Part shown: one piece after another, positions 6,368 through 7,914 of the stretch
How positions within the stretch are numbered: the first letter of the stretch is position 1
Layout of the letters: each line of letters opens with the position of its first letter
The notes under the pieces: generated by a model
What the model was told of the DNA's origin: nothing
Database searches by the model: none
What the model saw: only the letters and a program-made list of their open reading frames with translations
Made by a program: the position numbers and the translations under genes
Source: Candidatus Zixiibacteriota bacterium
Lineage (GTDB): Bacteria; Zixibacteria; MSB-5A5; GN15; FEB-12
Assembly: GCA_022570975.1 (NCBI GenBank)
Contig: JACZYS010000035.1
Location: forward strand, 7,628-15,541
Direction of reading: 5' to 3'
DNA: 7,914 nucleotides

Positions 6368-7526
6368 ATTTCTTATACAATTCTACTTTAGAATTATCCA
6401 CTCCGCCGTAAGTGGCCAGTGATGAATTGCCGCCGCCTCTCAAGTCAAACTTTTCAGAGAAAGTTGTTGATATCTCTCTGGCATCAAATTTATCATTTGC
6501 AGCGGCAAAAACAATTTTGTCCCGGCATATTAATATTGCCAGTCCGGAGATTTTCTTAGCGGCTAAAGAAGCAAGCTGACCTAACATTTTTGTCTCAACT
6601 AAAGAGACTGTTTCAAAAATAATTTTCAGATTATTTATTTCAAATAGCCGTTCAGTCAATTTCCCGGCCATAACCGGGAGCAGCTCGTTTGACAGGGCGG
6701 TTATTTGTTTTCTCCGGGTTTTGTTTTCGTTATGAAGTTTCGTGATATTTTCTTCAATTTTGTCGACATGGCAGGTTAATCTGTTGGCGATTGAATTGGT
6801 TATGATTAGTTTTTGGGAATAGTCTTCTAAGGCCTGTCTTCCGGCAAGAAATTTTATTAGTATATTTTTTCTTACTTTTTCCGCGCCGATGAATTTTATA
6901 AGTACAATTTCCCTTAATGAATCACAATGGGTTCCTCCGCAGGCGGAGTAATCAAACTCGCCAATCTTTATAATGCGGATTAACCCTTTTCGTTCAGGAA
7001 TTTTTCTCAAAGGAAATTTTCCAAGTTCTTGATGGTCGGCAAATAAAATTTCAACTTTCAAATTATCTCTGATAAGCTCATTGACCGTTTTTTCAATATC
7101 AGTTAATTGAGAATCAGAGACTTCGTCCGTGGCCAGTTCAATAGCACCATAGTTTTCACCCAGATGAACGGAAACAGTTTCCAAATCTGACTGCCGTATA
7201 AAAACCTGACTGATAATGTGCTGGGCAGTATGTTTCTGGCGATTATCCCATCTCCTTGTTTTATCGACTTCCCCTTTGACCGATTCACCCTTTTTGCCTA
7301 TTTCAGTTGTAGAAACATGGGCAACATCACCGCTGTCAGTCTCAATCACATTTTCAATTTCAACAGAATTTATTGTTCCCCGGTCAAATAGCTGTCCCCC
7401 GGAGGTTGGGTAAAAAGCCGAGCGGTTTAAGAGTGTCTGATGCTTGTTGTCAACCCGGTAAGAATCAATTATTTCAGCATCAAAACTCAAGAGCGATGAA
7501 TCTTTGTAGTAAAGCCTTTCTGTCAT
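6339..7526 (-). CDS. alaX: Alanyl-tRNA editing protein, AlaX-L type with DHHA1 domain
   Basis: This 395-residue protein is a free-standing relative of the AlaRS editing half. Known AlaX proteins hydrolyse mischarged Ser- or Gly-tRNA(Ala) in trans. FYPTSGGQ (38-45) belongs to the glycine-rich module preceding the editing site. The four expected zinc ligands are present as HTAQH (H99, H103) and CGGTH (C196, H200), within the tRNA_SAD editing domain (about 95-215). A charged helical stretch at about 245-285 is probably a coiled coil. The C-terminal part, about 295-390, is DHHA1-like and contains DLRGGGNSSLATYGG (361-375). No aminoacylation domain is present, so this is not AlaRS itself; the length and C-terminal domain fit the long AlaX-L class. 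The gene starts 6 bases after the FAH stop and ends inside lptD. An in-frame TGA two codons upstream fixes the ATG at 7526. No clear Shine-Dalgarno sequence is seen, so translational coupling to the gene before it is likely. It ends in TAG. Confidence 0.93.
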   Translation of the reverse strand: MTERLYYKDSSLLSFDAEIIDSYRVDNKHQTLLNRSAFYPTSGGQLFDRGTINSVEIENVIETDSGDVAHVSTTEIGKKGESVKGEVDKTRRWDNRQKHTAQHIISQVFIRQSDLETVSVHLGENYGAIELATDEVSDSQLTDIEKTVNELIRDNLKVEILFADHQELGKFPLRKIPERKGLIRIIKIGEFDYSACGGTHCDSLREIVLIKFIGAEKVRKNILIKFLAGRQALEDYSQKLIITNSIANRLTCHVDKIEENITKLHNENKTRRKQITALSNELLPVMAGKLTERLFEINNLKIIFETVSLVETKMLGQLASLAAKKISGLAILICRDKIVFAAANDKFDAREISTTFSEKFDLRGGGNSSLATYGGVDNSKVELYKKYVTEILSNN

Positions 7527-7532
7527 GATAAT

Positions 7533-7914
7533 TCAGACTTTGACTCTGTTGGTTAAAGTACCAACTGATTCAATTTTGACCTCGATTACATCTGATTTTT
7601 TCATGGGGGAAATTCCTGCCGGAGTTCCGGTAGAGATTAGGTCTCCCGGATTTAAAGTCATTATATTTGAGATATAACTTATAATAAAGGGTATGGAGAA
7701 AATCATCAGCGATGTTCTCCCGCTCTGCATCACCTTACCGTTTAAGACAGCCTCAACCAAAATATCAGAATAATCTATATTTGTAACAATATACGGTCCT
7801 ACCGGACAGAAACTGTCAAACCCTTTGGCCCGCGACCATTGACCGTCCGCCTTCTGCAAGTCCCGGGCCGTTACGTCGTTGACACAGGTCAATCCGAAGA
7901 TATAGTTGTCGGCC
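7533..7914 (-). CDS. Fumarylacetoacetate hydrolase (FAH) family protein, C-terminal part (5' end outside the window)
   Basis: The last 126 residues of an FAH-superfamily enzyme are visible, and the frame stays open to the right edge. Numbered from the first visible residue, YIFGLTCVNDVTARDLQ (4-20) carries the conserved Asp (D13) that, with an upstream Glu pair outside the window, binds Mg2+ in FAHD1-like enzymes. AKGFDSFCPVGP (29-40) contains the conserved Lys (K30). TSLMIFSIPFIISYISNIMT (67-86) and GDLISTGTPAGI (90-101) are standard core motifs. A TTG codon at 7892-7890 lies inside the NDVTARD region, so it is an internal Leu and not a start. Family members include acylpyruvate hydrolase, oxaloacetate decarboxylase and 2-hydroxyhepta-2,4-dienedioate isomerase. 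The visible part does not decide the substrate; it is closest in pattern to FAHD1-type acylpyruvase/oxaloacetate decarboxylases. It ends in TGA, 6 bases before alaX, and probably shares its transcript. Confidence 0.92.
   Translation of the reverse strand, partial: ADNYIFGLTCVNDVTARDLQKADGQWSRAKGFDSFCPVGPYIVTNIDYSDILVEAVLNGKVMQSGRTSLMIFSIPFIISYISNIMTLNPGDLISTGTPAGISPMKKSDVIEVKIESVGTLTNRVKV

Noticed and set aside
6339..7526. Reading alaX as a truncated alanyl-tRNA synthetase pseudogene
   Set aside because: It has its own start, all four zinc ligands, an intact DHHA1-like end and the length of free-standing AlaX-L proteins, so it is a complete gene.
7533..7892. A 119-residue open frame starting with TTG at 7892 as a complete small gene
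   Set aside because: The TTG lies within the conserved FAH motif (GLTCVNDVTARD), and the frame continues open to the right edge, so this is an internal Leu of a truncated larger gene.

Overview
All genes in this window lie on the minus strand and read from the right edge to the left. In transcription order they are: the 3' part of a fumarylacetoacetate hydrolase (FAH) family enzyme, an AlaX-type alanyl-tRNA editing protein, a very large LptD outer-membrane LPS translocon, an HU-type nucleoid protein, an FtsK/SpoIIIE DNA translocase, and the first 25 codons of a secreted protein that is probably LolA. The window is almost fully coding. No stretch over about 150 bases lacks a gene, and I saw no rRNA, tRNA, CRISPR array, insertion sequence or prophage.

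The organism is a diderm bacterium, because LptD is an outer-membrane protein and two genes begin with signal peptides. DNA composition is moderately AT-rich and stop codons are standard (TGA, TAG and TAA are all used). The LptD, with its long N-terminal series of OstA-like repeats and a single C-terminal HCW cysteine motif, resembles those of the FCB group and related candidate phyla (Bacteroidetes/Ignavibacteria/Zixibacteria-like lineages) more than the proteobacterial form. This lineage guess is an inference with low confidence.

Layout. Right part (6339-7914): the FAH gene and alaX are separated by 6 bases, and alaX overlaps lptD by 29 bases, so these three look like one transcription unit. 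Middle (2786-2929): a 144-base gap holds an imperfect inverted repeat with a TTGACA hexamer, followed by a strong Shine-Dalgarno sequence for the HU gene. HU ends at an 8-bp GC-rich hairpin terminator (2463-2486). Left part: ftsK starts just after that terminator, preceded by a perfect 17-base dyad, and is followed after 23 bases by the signal-peptide gene.

Together lptD, ftsK and the putative lolA place envelope assembly (LPS export, lipoprotein transport) next to chromosome segregation at the septum (FtsK) and nucleoid structure (HU). This is mostly a housekeeping region. I do not see a new defence or mobile system. The points most worth a second look are the architecture and cysteine pattern of LptD, the dyad in front of ftsK, and the tight coupling of a tRNA-editing gene to lptD.
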